Assembly (NCBI RefSeq): GCF_001042695.1
Contig: NZ_AP012334.1
Span: 744,001 to 808,000, forward strand
Direction: 5' to 3'
DNA from: Scardovia inopinata JCM 12537
GTDB taxonomy: Bacteria; Actinomycetota; Actinomycetes; Actinomycetales; Bifidobacteriaceae
Length of the DNA stretch: 64,000 nucleotides
The notes beneath the pieces were generated by a model. The model had not been told where the DNA came from, did no database searches, and was given only the letters and a program-made list of their open reading frames with translations. Below, piece after piece: positions 19,389 through 28,019 of the stretch (position 1 is its first letter; each line of letters opens with the position of its first letter). The position numbers and the translations under genes are program-made.

Positions 19389-19675
19389 GGAAAACAAAGT
19401 ACACGGTCAAGTTCACCACGCAATTTCGTAAGGATTACAAGTTGGCGATAAAGCGCGGCCTGAAAATCGAATCGCTGGAAGAGGTTGTTGCATTGCTGGC
19501 GACAGGTACGCCGCTGCCGGAGAAGAACAAAGACCATGCGCTTTCCGGTGATTGGGCCGGACATCGGGACTGCCACATTCTCCCGGACTGGCTGTTGATT
19601 TACCGCATCGAGGATGATGTGCTGGTGTTGACTTTGGCCCGAACCGGGACGCACAGCGACTTATTCGGAAAATAA
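19385..19675 (+). CDS. yafQ: YafQ/RelE-family mRNA interferase toxin
   Basis: A 96-residue toxin of the YafQ type, which cuts mRNA on the ribosome. Family motifs are seen: FRKDYKLAIKRG, HALSGDWAGHRDCHILPDW with the conserved histidines, LLIYRIEDD, and the C-terminal ARTGTHSDLF with the catalytic His. ATG overlaps the antitoxin stop (ATGA). A terminator follows directly. Confidence 0.87.
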   Translation: MRKTKYTVKFTTQFRKDYKLAIKRGLKIESLEEVVALLATGTPLPEKNKDHALSGDWAGHRDCHILPDWLLIYRIEDDVLVLTLARTGTHSDLFGK

Positions 19676-19680
19676 CGGAG

Positions 19681-19713
19681 TGCCGTATGGGGGAAACCTG
19701 TACGGCATTTTTT
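19681..19713 (+). terminator. Terminator of dinJ-yafQ
   Basis: TGCCGTA (19681-19687) pairs with TACGGCA (19701-19707) and is followed by six T residues. It sits against the end of the relaxase gene on the other strand. Confidence 0.75.
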
Positions 19714-21138
19714 ATCGTTCGGGTTCCTGCCCCCGATCTCTGGACTTCTCCGACCGTGCAAGTTCATCGGCGGTCTTGCGGATTTTCTCCACGGCCTGAA
19801 TATCCGTGCGCATGGCTTTTATCTGCTGATACAGGGCGCTGTTTTGGGCGGTGAGGCGTTCCACTTCGGCCTGCCAATGCTTGGGCGTAATCTTCTCGCC
19901 GGACGCTTTCAGTTCGTTCAGATACCGCACGGCGGCGTCATACAAGGCAAGTTCCTCGCTGTGCGCGTCCTGAAACTTTTCCCGCGCTCGCGGTTTCAAA
20001 GCGGTAAGACACTGGCGAACCGGCTTGTTGTCGGAATACTGCTTCCACATGGAAAGCCGCTTGTTCAATCCGTCGATCTGGCGGGCGGCGGCGGCAATCT
20101 CGCCGCGCAGGCCGTAGTATTCCGTCTGCATAGCGGTCACTTTTACGTAAAGCTCCTGCATGGAGGAAATACTGTTTTCCTGTAAAAAGTTGAACAGGGC
20201 GGCGCTCTCTTTGAGGGCCTTAACCTTGCCGTATCGGGTGGTGGGCTGTGCTGCGGCCTGCGCCTGTTGAAGCTGCTCCCAAATGCTTGGTTTTTTCTCA
20301 GGCAGCGCGGCGGCTTGCTGCTTTGACCAGTTGTAGAGGCGGGTAATCCGGGCCTTGATTTCCTTCAAAAGCCGGTTCTGTGCGGTAATTTCCCGGTTGA
20401 CAGTGCCTTTCTCGGTGACAAGGCCCCGGCGCTCCATCTGCGTGGCCGCGACGCCCATATGAACGGTGGGAATTTTCTGTACGCCCTGCCGGATATAGCT
20501 GCGGTGATCGACGCGCTGCAGCAAATTGCGAAATTCCAACATGGAGTTGGCGTAGCGCGCCCACTGCGCGCGCCATTCTTCGGCCTTGCCCGGATCGTTC
20601 CAGTCGGTGATGTTGACCCGATGACTCTTCCGGGGAGCCGGATGCGCTGGCCGCGCGCGTTGAGGTCGTATTCCTTGCGGCATTTCGCTCCCCACTCGCC
20701 GCGCTTATTAAGTGGGCGCAAAGTGAGCATGATATGCGCGTGGGGATTTCCGTCGCCCTTGTCGTGGATGGAAAAGTCCGCGCACATCCCTACGGAGACA
20801 AAAATGTCCTGCACGTATTTTCTGACGAGTCGGATTTGTGAATACTGGTCGATCTCCGCCGGAAGCGCGATTTCGATTTCGCGGGCAAGCTGGGCATTGC
20901 GGCTTTTCTCTGATTTTTCCACACTGTTCCAGAGGATGGAACGGTCGGAAAATTCCGGCGGGGCATGGGCTGGAAGAATGATTTCCGAATGGACTACACC
21001 GCCCTTTTTCATATAGTCATGCGTAATGCCGTCCCACTCGTTTGTGAGCTTTTGACCGCTGCGGTAAGCGACGGCGGCAACGGCGCTCCGGCCTTGGCTT
21101 CTCTTGATAATTTTGATGCTGCAATGGTAGATGGCCAT
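19712..21138 (-). pseudogene. MobA/MobL-family relaxase, frameshifted
   Basis: The N-terminal part, starting MAIYHCSIKIIKRSQGRSAV at 21138, holds the relaxase signature with the histidine triad (DGNPHAHIMLTLRPL) and reads to RIRLPG. The rest continues in another frame from KSHRVNITDWNDP (about 20632) through the HRSY motif and a long coiled-coil region to 19712. Reading across needs one added base near 20632-20640, so a single-base deletion is the simplest cause. An intact protein would be about 475 residues and would nick oriT to start transfer. It may be inactive, or the shift may be a sequencing error. Confidence 0.82.
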
Positions 21139-21294
21139 AAGCAAAAATCCTTTCGACGGCAGGCATAAACAAAACCTCAAGCCGCGTCAGATTTTCCGCA
21201 GAAAATGTGGCGCGGTATGAGGTTACACAAGAGGTTTGGAGGGCGTAGCCCTCCATCGCGTCCGTAGGACGCAACAGCCTCGCAGAGCGCACGG

Positions 21295-21325
21295 CACCCG
21301 TCAGGGTGTATAAGTGCGCCCTTGT
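21295..21325 (+). other. oriT: Candidate origin of transfer (IncQ/MobA type)
   Basis: CACCC-GTCA-GGGTG at 21295-21308 makes a hairpin directly followed by TATAAGTGCGCCCTT at 21309-21323. TAAGTGCGCCCT is the nick-site core of the RSF1010/R1162 (IncQ) oriT, which also has an inverted repeat on that side; the nick there falls before CCCT. It lies between the relaxase start and the DUF3847 gene, the expected place. Confidence 0.7.
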
Positions 21326-21335
21326 CCCAAGGGAG

Positions 21336-21596
21336 CTATCCCGTACCTTTGCGGGAACCCTGTTTTTCTTCAAGAAACGCCTTTACCTGTTTGCCCGTCA
21401 TAGGGATGATTTCAGGAAAGACGCTTTCCAGAATAGCCCCGTGCTCGATAAGGCGATGTGTCCGCGCTTTACGCTCCGCATCGGCTTTCCGGTTCAATAG
21501 AATTTTCTGCCGGTTTTTAAGCTGGTGGATTTTCTCCCGCACAGCTTCCAGCTCCTGTTTGGATGTTGGCATATCGTTCTCAATCACTCCATCCAT
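21336..21596 (-). CDS. DUF3847 protein, likely mobilization accessory
   Basis: An 86-residue helical, basic protein. Its middle (KNRQKILLNRKADAERKARTHRLIEHGAILESV) is the DUF3847 pattern found next to MobA/MobL genes in Firmicutes elements. It may help the relaxase at oriT, which lies just beyond its 3' end, but that is inferred from position only. The start at 21596 overlaps the end of the upstream sigma-like gene by 13 bp. Confidence 0.7.
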   Translation of the reverse strand: MDGVIENDMPTSKQELEAVREKIHQLKNRQKILLNRKADAERKARTHRLIEHGAILESVFPEIIPMTGKQVKAFLEEKQGSRKGTG

Positions 21597-22015
21597 TTTT
21601 TCTTCTCAAAATAGCGTCTGAGATTTCTCACACCTTTTTTCACGGAATCGCAAACGCCGGTTTCGTTCACTCTCTCGGCGTGGGCAATCTCAATTTTCTT
21701 CATGCCGAGGATATAATGCGCATACACGCGCCGCGCCTGAATGGGCGGCAAATGGTCAAGAGCTTCGTACAGTTGTTCCATCGAAACCTTTTGCATAAGG
21801 ATTTCTTCGGGTGACGGTTCTGTATGAAGAATGCTGTTTTCGATACCATCACCGCGATCCAGAGAATAATAGGCTTTGTGATACCATGCACGATGATTGT
21901 AATTGTCTTCCTGTCTTTTCGCTAACAAAAAGGCTGCGGCAACTTCATCCTTGACCTCAACAAAACAATCCTCATTTAGAAATGGGTAATATTTGCGCAG
22001 ATTGATGATAGGCAT
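21584..22015 (-). CDS. Sigma-70-like regulatory protein of the element
   Basis: A 143-residue protein opening MPIINLRKYYPFLNED, the usual start of small sigma-factor-like proteins in Tn916/Tn4451-type elements. The C-terminal half resembles sigma region 4 (LYEALDHLPPIQARRVYAHYILGMKKIEIAHAE, given in part). GGAGG lies eight bases before ATG 22015; the longer reading from 22090 is rejected. It may control the mobilization genes downstream. Confidence 0.75.
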   Translation of the reverse strand: MPIINLRKYYPFLNEDCFVEVKDEVAAAFLLAKRQEDNYNHRAWYHKAYYSLDRGDGIENSILHTEPSPEEILMQKVSMEQLYEALDHLPPIQARRVYAHYILGMKKIEIAHAERVNETGVCDSVKKGVRNLRRYFEKKKWME

Positions 22016-22116
22016 ACTGCTAACCTCCAGACAGCAAGAGAGGCAGACAGCTCGAAACTGCCTGTCCCTCTTGCGTGTATGATAGGGCAAAAGCCCTTCA
22101 CCAGTTAGCCTGAAAA

Positions 22117-22533
22117 TTATGTTTCGTAGATCAATAAACTCAAAGCTTTTCTACATTTTTTATGAACTGCCTTAATGGAATTCCAGACGGCGTATTTGGA
22201 ACAGCCGCAAATGTTACCGATTTGGGTACAACTGAATCCATCCAGCGCGTAAAGAAAAAATCTTTGGCGTTGAATTTCCGTGCAGCTTTCCAGTAACGTC
22301 ATAATTTCATGCAGGGTTTCCTTTCGGCAGAGCCATTCTTCCGGGGTTTCATAGTAGCTACGGCTGCACTCATGAGCGATGATGCGTTCATTAAATTCCC
22401 GTCCGTCCCAATGGCGGCGCTGCTCATGAAACAGGTTCTCGGTTTTGTGGTCGACCCGATCAAGATATTTTCCAACTTCGACGGACACTTCCACGTTTAC
22501 GCTTTGTCCGTAAATTTTGATATGGACATCCAT
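22117..22533 (-). CDS. Second sigma-70 region-4-like protein
   Basis: A 138-residue protein starting MDVHIKIYGQSVNVEVSVEV at 22533, with GGGCGG upstream. The C-terminus has a region-4-type helix-turn-helix (LYALDGFSCTQIGNICGCSK, YAVWNSIKAVHKKCRKAL). Such genes are common in the same class of elements and probably regulate transfer or excision. No region 2 is seen, so it is not a full sigma factor. Confidence 0.7.
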   Translation of the reverse strand: MDVHIKIYGQSVNVEVSVEVGKYLDRVDHKTENLFHEQRRHWDGREFNERIIAHECSRSYYETPEEWLCRKETLHEIMTLLESCTEIQRQRFFLYALDGFSCTQIGNICGCSKYAVWNSIKAVHKKCRKALSLLIYET

Positions 22534-22639
22534 AATTTTTCCGCCCTTTCTGAATGTCTTGAAAATCCAGAAAAGGCGGCGGGAGGCGAACGGCAATGGG
22601 ACAAAAAAATGCCCAATGGGAGAGCATCCCAAAGGGCAG

Positions 22640-22921
22640 CACGAAAGCTGTTATATTTTATATAATGCCGATTAAGGTCAGAATGGCCCCGATAAGCAAT
22701 TCGGCTTTTTTTGAGGCATCAACGCCTATCGGGTAAAATCTGTTGTCCGCCGGTCACGCCCGGCCGCATGAAAGCGGCCGGATAGTCTTTATAACAATCT
22801 GAATAGACATAAAAAATCCTCCAAGCCCACGAGCTTGAAGGATTTTATAACAAGGAAAGTATCCCGCCAAACCCGTGTTTTTTTGTTTGGTGGGATTCAT
22901 TAAGCAGTCATAGTTTAAAAG
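22640..22921. other. Non-coding stretch rich in hairpins
   Basis: No gene seen. It holds CCGGCCGC-ATGAAA-GCGGCCGG at 22760-22781, a terminator at 22811-22846, and ATCCCGCCAAAC paired with GTTTGGTGGGAT at 22861-22896. GCCGAATTGCTTATCGGGGC-type alternative pairings also occur at 22690-22740 followed by a T-run on the plus strand. It separates the transfer genes from the cargo. Confidence 0.6.
22811..22846 (-). terminator. Terminator behind the ABC module
   Basis: AAAATCCT 22813-22820 pairs with AGGATTTT 22839-22846 and CAAGC with GCTTG; the minus strand ends in six T residues. It follows the ABC permease gene. Confidence 0.75.
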
Positions 22922-23686
22922 TTATAATTTTTTCTTTTGAAATGCAAAAGCGCTCAATATGAAGCAAATCGCGGTGGCGGAAATCGTTATCCGGATGGTG
23001 ATCGTAAAATCAGCCAATAAAGTGGATTTTGCTAACATGGATGCATTCTGAGAGGCAAGGGAAATAGGGTTCCATTTTTGCAATTTTGGGAAAGCATCCA
23101 GTGCCAGCAAGACACCTAAACTCACCGCGTCAAGCAGTAATCCACCATAATTCCCAGTCGTTATTGTCCCAGCAAACAGCACAAGCGCTAACAAAAAATC
23201 TCCAAACAGCCAAAGACAGAATAAAGAGAAAGCAAGATGCGGAACCGCAAACGTGCCAAACAAATACTGCGTATATCCGCAGCAGATTAATGCGGATATA
23301 GCATATCCAGCCGTCCAATTCAAAACCGACACTAAATATTTTACAAGTATAACAGTGTTCCTCGAAAGGCCTTTGGCAAGTGGTATGATCAGTGTGCCGC
23401 GATTCATCTCTTGGGGAAGTGATGTGCCAAATATCAGGATCAAAACAATCATTCCGATTTGGCTTATGTTCTTAAAAAATTGTGCTCACGCATCGGAAGC
23501 GGTAATTTGAGGCAATTTGATCGTAATACCCGATGCGGATAAGCTTTTCAATAATTCCGGTGTCATTTTTGCCAACAGCGGACTGGTCATACCGAACAAA
23601 ATCAAAATGGAGAACAAAATCAAGAGCTTGTATCCGCGCAGCTGTTCAAGAAATTCCTTTCTAAGATAAGCGGTAAAACCGTTCAT
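22922..23686 (-). pseudogene. ABC-2-type permease with in-frame TGA (YxlG-like)
   Basis: Two open parts in the same frame: residues 1-66 from 23686 (MNGFTAYLRKEFLEQLRGYK with a first membrane helix) and a second part from 23485 to 22922 with about five membrane helices. They are split by one TGA at 23486-23488. The flanking residues SDA-x-AQFFKNI suggest a Trp codon (TGG) changed to TGA. The whole would be about 254 residues, normal for the family. It is the membrane partner of the ATPase just upstream; without readthrough it would be inactive. Confidence 0.8.
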
Positions 23687-24597
23687 TGAATCACCTCTAA
23701 AAATACATCTTCCAGCGTAGGCTCCAAAACCTCGTATTTCAGCACAGGAAGATGGCTTTGAGAAAGTAGTCCAAGCAATTCAGACCCATTTTTCTGAATA
23801 TCCGTAACCTTTAAAATAATGGAATCTCCGCTTGCATCCAGTGATTTTACAAACGGAAGTGTTTTGCAAAGCCCTACCAATTCCTGCAATTTTTGTTGCT
23901 CTGTATGGATAAGAAGAGCATTTCTTTCAAAATGTCCTCTTACTTCTTCAAGCGGTCCTTGTAAAGCAATTTTCCCATCGTTTAAAATAGCAATATGGTC
24001 GCAGATGCGTTCCACATCAGATAAAATGTGAGTAGAAAATAAAATGGACGTTTCATTCCCCGCAGCGGATAAAATATCCAATATTTCCTTACGCCCCACA
24101 GGATCGAGGGCCGAAGTGGGCTCATCGCAAATGAGTAAAGCGGGATTTCCAAGCAGAGCTTGGGCAATGCCGAGCCGCTGCTTCATTCCTCTGGAAAATC
24201 CTCTGATTTTCCTGCTTTCATCTTCAAGACCTACCATTGACAACAATTCTTTCGCACGTCCTTGAATTTTTGTCCTTGAAAGTCCAGCAATCCTTCCGCA
24301 GAACAATAGATACTCAAGAGGCCGCATATAGCCGTAAAACTCCGGTACATCCGGCAAATAACCAATGTACTGATTGGTTTCCGTATTACCATACTTCACT
24401 CGTTTGCCGGATACGGTTATTTCCCCAGCATCCGGTCTGAGAAATCCAAGAATCAATTTCATAGTTGTCGTTTTTCCCGCGCCGTTTTTACCAATCAGCC
24501 CGAATATACTGTGTTTTGGTATGCCGAATTTCAGATCTTGAAGTACGGCTCAATCGCCGAATTTTTTCGATACCCCCTCAAGTTGAAGTATCTCCAT
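23683..24597 (-). pseudogene. ABC transporter ATPase with in-frame TGA (YxlF-like)
   Basis: Starts MEILQLEGVSKKFGD at 24597, then TGA at 24550-24552, then reads on in the same frame through the Walker A (GLIGKNGAGKTTTMKLIL), the signature FSRGMKQRLGIAQALL and Walker B LLICDEPTSALDP. The full length would be about 304 residues. Restarting at the Met at 24462 would lose the Walker A, so the gene is probably dead unless the TGA is read. It overlaps its neighbours on both sides (permease by 4 bp, PLDc_N gene by 1 bp). Confidence 0.82.
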
Positions 24598-24797
24598 CAG
24601 TCATCGCCCTTTCCAATGGTGAAGTACAGGATAGGCCCGATGATTTCAACAACAAGAACAATAATGACCCAGAAGATCCGGTTTCCGAAACGATAGTTCT
24701 TGTGCCGAAGCACATGAATTAACGCCGTGACCGCGAGGGCCAATTCTATGATCGCCACCGGAATTAAAAACGGTAGATACGTCATCATGTCTTTCAT
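24597..24797 (-). CDS. PLDc_N-domain small membrane protein (YxlE-like)
   Basis: A 66-residue protein with two membrane helices (LPFLIPVAIIELALAVTALI; IFWVIIVLVVEIIGPILYF) and the PLDc_N end FTIGKGDD. Such proteins accompany ABC exporters, as YxlE does with YxlF and YxlG in Bacillus. ATG 24797 has GGAGG about ten bases upstream and overlaps the XRE gene stop by ATGA; a TTG at 24815 is less likely. It is intact, unlike the two genes it serves. Confidence 0.78.
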   Translation of the reverse strand: MKDMMTYLPFLIPVAIIELALAVTALIHVLRHKNYRFGNRIFWVIIVLVVEIIGPILYFTIGKGDD

Positions 24798-25915
24798 TTC
24801 GTGTTTTCCTCCCAATGATTCAAACGGTTCACGATTTGCTGAAACCGTTTGTCTTCATGCAGCGTTTGAAATGCAGGGTTTTGTGCAATGGTCGAGGCGA
24901 TGTCTTTGCGAACGAGCGTCTCACTGCGCGGCATGTGTGTCCCAAGATTCAGAGAAGCAAAAAAAGGTTCCAATCGATCGAAAAAATCATTACCTTTTAA
25001 TGTTAGAGGAAAGACATTTTTTCGGGTCGCTAGGTCGGTATACGCTTCCAGCAGATTCAACGCCTGATCGTTTTTGCCGATAGAATGATAGGCACTTGCG
25101 GCTATCAGATAAAATGAAAAGTAGGACGAGGGATGAAGCTGCTCAAGATCAAATACTTTTCCGAAATCCAGCGCTTTTTTCAGGCAGGCGTCCATTTTCA
25201 CCGGATCATCCGCATACAAATCGATCATATCCGGGAAGGTCCCAAACAAAGCCAAAACATTTTGATATAACTGTTTTTGCAGTACATCTTTAGCCTTTTC
25301 GGTATCTCCTTTCATCGCGTATGCCTTAGCAAGAAGCTGCTCTATCGTAACAGGGCTTTCTTTAATTCCTTCCAGCAAATCAATTGCGTCAACGGGCCGC
25401 TGTAATACCAGAAAACAATATGCCCGCATGGAAAGTGCTGATTGGGCAAGCGACGCGTCATGACTTTCTTGTTCCACTCGTTCCAAAAGCGCTGAAGCTT
25501 CTTCATAAATTGAGGACGTTTTCGTGGGATCGCCTGCTTGCTGTGCATGATTAACAAGAAGCTCACTCATTGCAAACAGCAGATCCCAACAAGAATAATA
25601 TTTTTTTATGATCTCTTTGCACCTTTGATACACTGGGTCGAATGGCTCCGTGGCAAATGCGTCGGCAAGTTCAATATATAGTTTTTTGATATCCTCGGCG
25701 GTCATTTGCGGCTGATACCCTAACAAGTCGTCTACGGTTTTATCAAAATAGGATGCGATGATCGGAAGTAGCAAAATGTCGGGGTAGCTTTGCCCAGATT
25801 CCCATTTTGAAACGGCGGGTTTGGATACGCCGAGATACTCTGCAAGTTCTTCCTGTGTAATTCCTTTTTCCCTTCTTAACTGAGAAATATTACGGCCTAT
25901 TTGAATGCTTTGCAT
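24794..25915 (-). CDS. XRE-family regulator with TPR-like C-terminal region
   Basis: A 373-residue protein. The N-terminal 65 residues are a Cro/C1-type helix-turn-helix (RREKGITQEELAEYLGVSK, PAVSKWESGQSYPDILLLP). The rest is all helical and looks like tetratricopeptide-type repeats (SALSMRAYCFLVLQRPVDAI), which in related regulators bind a peptide or other signal. It leads the ABC operon, overlaps the next gene by 4 bp, and has its own promoter and a 15-bp palindrome upstream. It probably senses a compound that the ABC module exports. Confidence 0.85.
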   Translation of the reverse strand: MQSIQIGRNISQLRREKGITQEELAEYLGVSKPAVSKWESGQSYPDILLLPIIASYFDKTVDDLLGYQPQMTAEDIKKLYIELADAFATEPFDPVYQRCKEIIKKYYSCWDLLFAMSELLVNHAQQAGDPTKTSSIYEEASALLERVEQESHDASLAQSALSMRAYCFLVLQRPVDAIDLLEGIKESPVTIEQLLAKAYAMKGDTEKAKDVLQKQLYQNVLALFGTFPDMIDLYADDPVKMDACLKKALDFGKVFDLEQLHPSSYFSFYLIAASAYHSIGKNDQALNLLEAYTDLATRKNVFPLTLKGNDFFDRLEPFFASLNLGTHMPRSETLVRKDIASTIAQNPAFQTLHEDKRFQQIVNRLNHWEENTK

Positions 25916-25940
25916 TAGAATCCCTCGCTTTCATACACAT

Positions 25941-25969
25941 AGTATAGGCCACGAAAAATGCTGCGACAA
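25941..25969 (-). promoter_or_regulatory. Promoter of the XRE-ABC operon
   Basis: On the minus strand TTGTCG (25964-25969) and TATACT (25941-25946) are 17 bp apart, 26 bp before the XRE start codon. Confidence 0.6.
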
Positions 25970-25999
25970 GCGACTTGTAGTTAATAATCATAAAAATAA

Positions 26000-26014
26000 T
26001 TAACCAATGGTTAA
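26000..26014. promoter_or_regulatory. Palindrome, candidate operator
   Basis: TTAACCA-A-TGGTTAA is a perfect 15-bp palindrome between the XRE promoter and the recombinase gene end, about 30 bp upstream of the -35 box. A further GTTAA half-site lies near 25980. Confidence 0.4.
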
Positions 26015-26041
26015 CTTGCAGTGTGCACGTTGATCGCTTTT

Positions 26042-27928
26042 TCAGATCGCGACAGGATATACTGGTGAAATGCCCTTTTGCGGCTCTGCTTTCGGTAGAT
26101 TATTAACGGGAGTAAATACCCCCTTTGCTATGTCCTCGGTACGCAGGACCAATTTTTTTGCCTCAATCTCAGCTTTTTTCGCTGCCGTGACTTTATTCTC
26201 GTACTCCCGTTGCTTGCCGTTTGCCTTGCGCCGCAGATAGTTCCGGTGCAGCCTGTCCCGGCGTTCCTCCTTCTTACGCAGTGCATCCTGTTCCTCCGGG
26301 GTCAAGCTGATTTCCCCAAAGTGAGGCGGCACATATTTCCCCACAAAATTGAAGTAGATTTCCACTTCCTGCGTGGTGTCCTGACTGCCCTTGCGGCCTC
26401 GCTCATGGACAACGATTTTCTCCACAAATTCATTGAGCATGGTGGTGGTCAAAGAATCGAATTTTTCGTACTTATCGATCAGGGCAATAAACTTTTCTGT
26501 GGATTGCTGCTTGCGCTCGTAACCGGAAACGGTCTGCTCCAGTTCTTCAATCTCGCCGGAAAGCTCATCCTGCTCATCGGCGTACCGTGCGTCGAGGGTG
26601 GCAAAACGTGCATCCGGCAGTTTGCCAAGAATTTTATCCTCATAGATCTGGCACAAAAGCTTTTCCAACTCGTCAGAGCGCTTCTTTGCCTCCGCCAACC
26701 GCTTCTTTTTCTGCGCGATACCGTTGGACTGTTGGGAACTTTGAGCGTCCTTTACCGTCTGGATAAATTCGGCCCGGTCATTCTTGGAATACGCCGCGAT
26801 AGCACGGAGCGTATCGGCAATCAAGGTCATGACCACATCGGCGTTTATACGGTGCTGGGTGGGGCAGAGCGTACCTACGGGGACTTTGCTGTACTGCGAG
26901 CAAGTATACTGCGGGATGCGTTTGCCGTTGTTGGTGCGGTGGACGTACATTTTGCCGCCGCAGTCGGCGCAATATATCAGGCCGGTAAGCGGATGCGTCT
27001 CACCCCAGCCGTCCGGGTAGCGCCGGACATTGCCCCGGATGCGCTGCACATTATCAAAGGTTTCCTGATCGATAATGGCTTCATGAGTGTTCTCGAATAT
27101 CGTCCATTCGGTTTCATCCACATAGTGGCTTTTCTTGTCCTTAAAGTGCTTGCGGGTCTTGAAATTGACCGTGTGGCCGAGATATTCCCGTTTTTTGAGA
27201 ATGTTCACGACGGTGGAAGAACCCCAACCGTAAATATCCTTGAAAGCCTTGTTTTTGTTCACGCCCTCGCCGTGCCGCGCCAAATGGATGGCGGGGATTT
27301 CCACCTTGTCGGCGGTTAACTGCTGGGCAATCTGATACGGGCCGTGGCCGTCCATCGTCATGGCAAAGATGCGGCGCACGACGGCGGCGGCTTCCTCGTC
27401 CACGATCCAGCGCTCCCGCTTTTCATCTGCCCATAAGTACCCGTAAATGACCGTGCCGGTCAGGTGCTTTCCGGTCATGCCTTTGGCCTTGAAAACAGAT
27501 TTGATTTTCCGGCTGGTATCCCGAACGAAAAATTCGTTCATGATGTTCCGGAAGGGAGTAAAATCGTCATCGTCTTTGGCACTGTCCACGCCGTCGTTGA
27601 CGGCAATCAGCCGAACGTTTTTCTGCCGCAGAATCTCCATAATCTGGCCGACTTTGAGATAATCACGCCCCAAGCGGCTCATGTCTTTCACGATGACAGC
27701 TTCTACACGCCCTGCCTCGACTTCCTCCATCATGGCCGTAAATCCGGGGCGGTCAAACCGAGTGCCGCTTATGCCATCATCGGTAAAATGGGTCGGGCGC
27801 GGAAAGCCGTTTCTGCGGGCGTATTCCTCCAGCATCTGCTTCTGGTGGGATATGCTGTTGCTCTCACCTTGTAGCTCGTCGTCGCGGGAAAGCCGTTCAT
27901 ATAACGGGGTGATTTTTCCGTTTCCCAT
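26042..27928 (-). CDS. Large serine recombinase (transposase/integrase of the element)
   Basis: A 628-residue recombinase expected to excise and insert the element. The resolvase domain comes first, with the catalytic Ser at about residue 14 in YERLSRDDE, then VIVKDMSRLGRDYLKVG. A recombinase domain follows, a zinc ribbon (YCADCGGKMY... CSQY... LCPT), a coiled coil, and a DUF4368-type C-terminus (EIYFNFVGKYVPPHF). It is intact and lies at the right end of the element reading inward, like tnpX in Tn4451. Its promoter region overlaps a nested inverted repeat at the element end. Confidence 0.92.
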   Translation of the reverse strand: MGNGKITPLYERLSRDDELQGESNSISHQKQMLEEYARRNGFPRPTHFTDDGISGTRFDRPGFTAMMEEVEAGRVEAVIVKDMSRLGRDYLKVGQIMEILRQKNVRLIAVNDGVDSAKDDDDFTPFRNIMNEFFVRDTSRKIKSVFKAKGMTGKHLTGTVIYGYLWADEKRERWIVDEEAAAVVRRIFAMTMDGHGPYQIAQQLTADKVEIPAIHLARHGEGVNKNKAFKDIYGWGSSTVVNILKKREYLGHTVNFKTRKHFKDKKSHYVDETEWTIFENTHEAIIDQETFDNVQRIRGNVRRYPDGWGETHPLTGLIYCADCGGKMYVHRTNNGKRIPQYTCSQYSKVPVGTLCPTQHRINADVVMTLIADTLRAIAAYSKNDRAEFIQTVKDAQSSQQSNGIAQKKKRLAEAKKRSDELEKLLCQIYEDKILGKLPDARFATLDARYADEQDELSGEIEELEQTVSGYERKQQSTEKFIALIDKYEKFDSLTTTMLNEFVEKIVVHERGRKGSQDTTQEVEIYFNFVGKYVPPHFGEISLTPEEQDALRKKEERRDRLHRNYLRRKANGKQREYENKVTAAKKAEIEAKKLVLRTEDIAKGVFTPVNNLPKAEPQKGISPVYPVAI

Positions 27929-27951
27929 GCTTGCGTCCTCCTATATGTAAA

Positions 27952-28012
27952 ATGCTCTAAGTATTCTCATTAACCATGACAAAAATCATGATAAATAAGC
28001 CTCTTAGAGCAT
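27952..28012. repeat. Nested inverted repeat at the right end of the element
   Basis: ATGCTCTAAG at 27952-27961 and its exact reverse complement CTTAGAGCAT at 28003-28012 enclose an inner CATGA/TCATG pair around 27975-27990. It lies upstream of the recombinase start. It could be recombinase binding sites at the end of the element or an operator of its promoter. Confidence 0.65.
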
Positions 28013-28019
28013 ATAACAC

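Noticed and set aside
22922-24597. Alternative genetic code (TGA as Trp) for the whole window
   Set aside because: Host genes use TGA as a normal stop throughout; only two element genes have internal TGA.
26210-27319. 369-residue open frame opposite the serine recombinase
   Set aside because: A shadow of a G+C-rich gene; no start signal or known domain.
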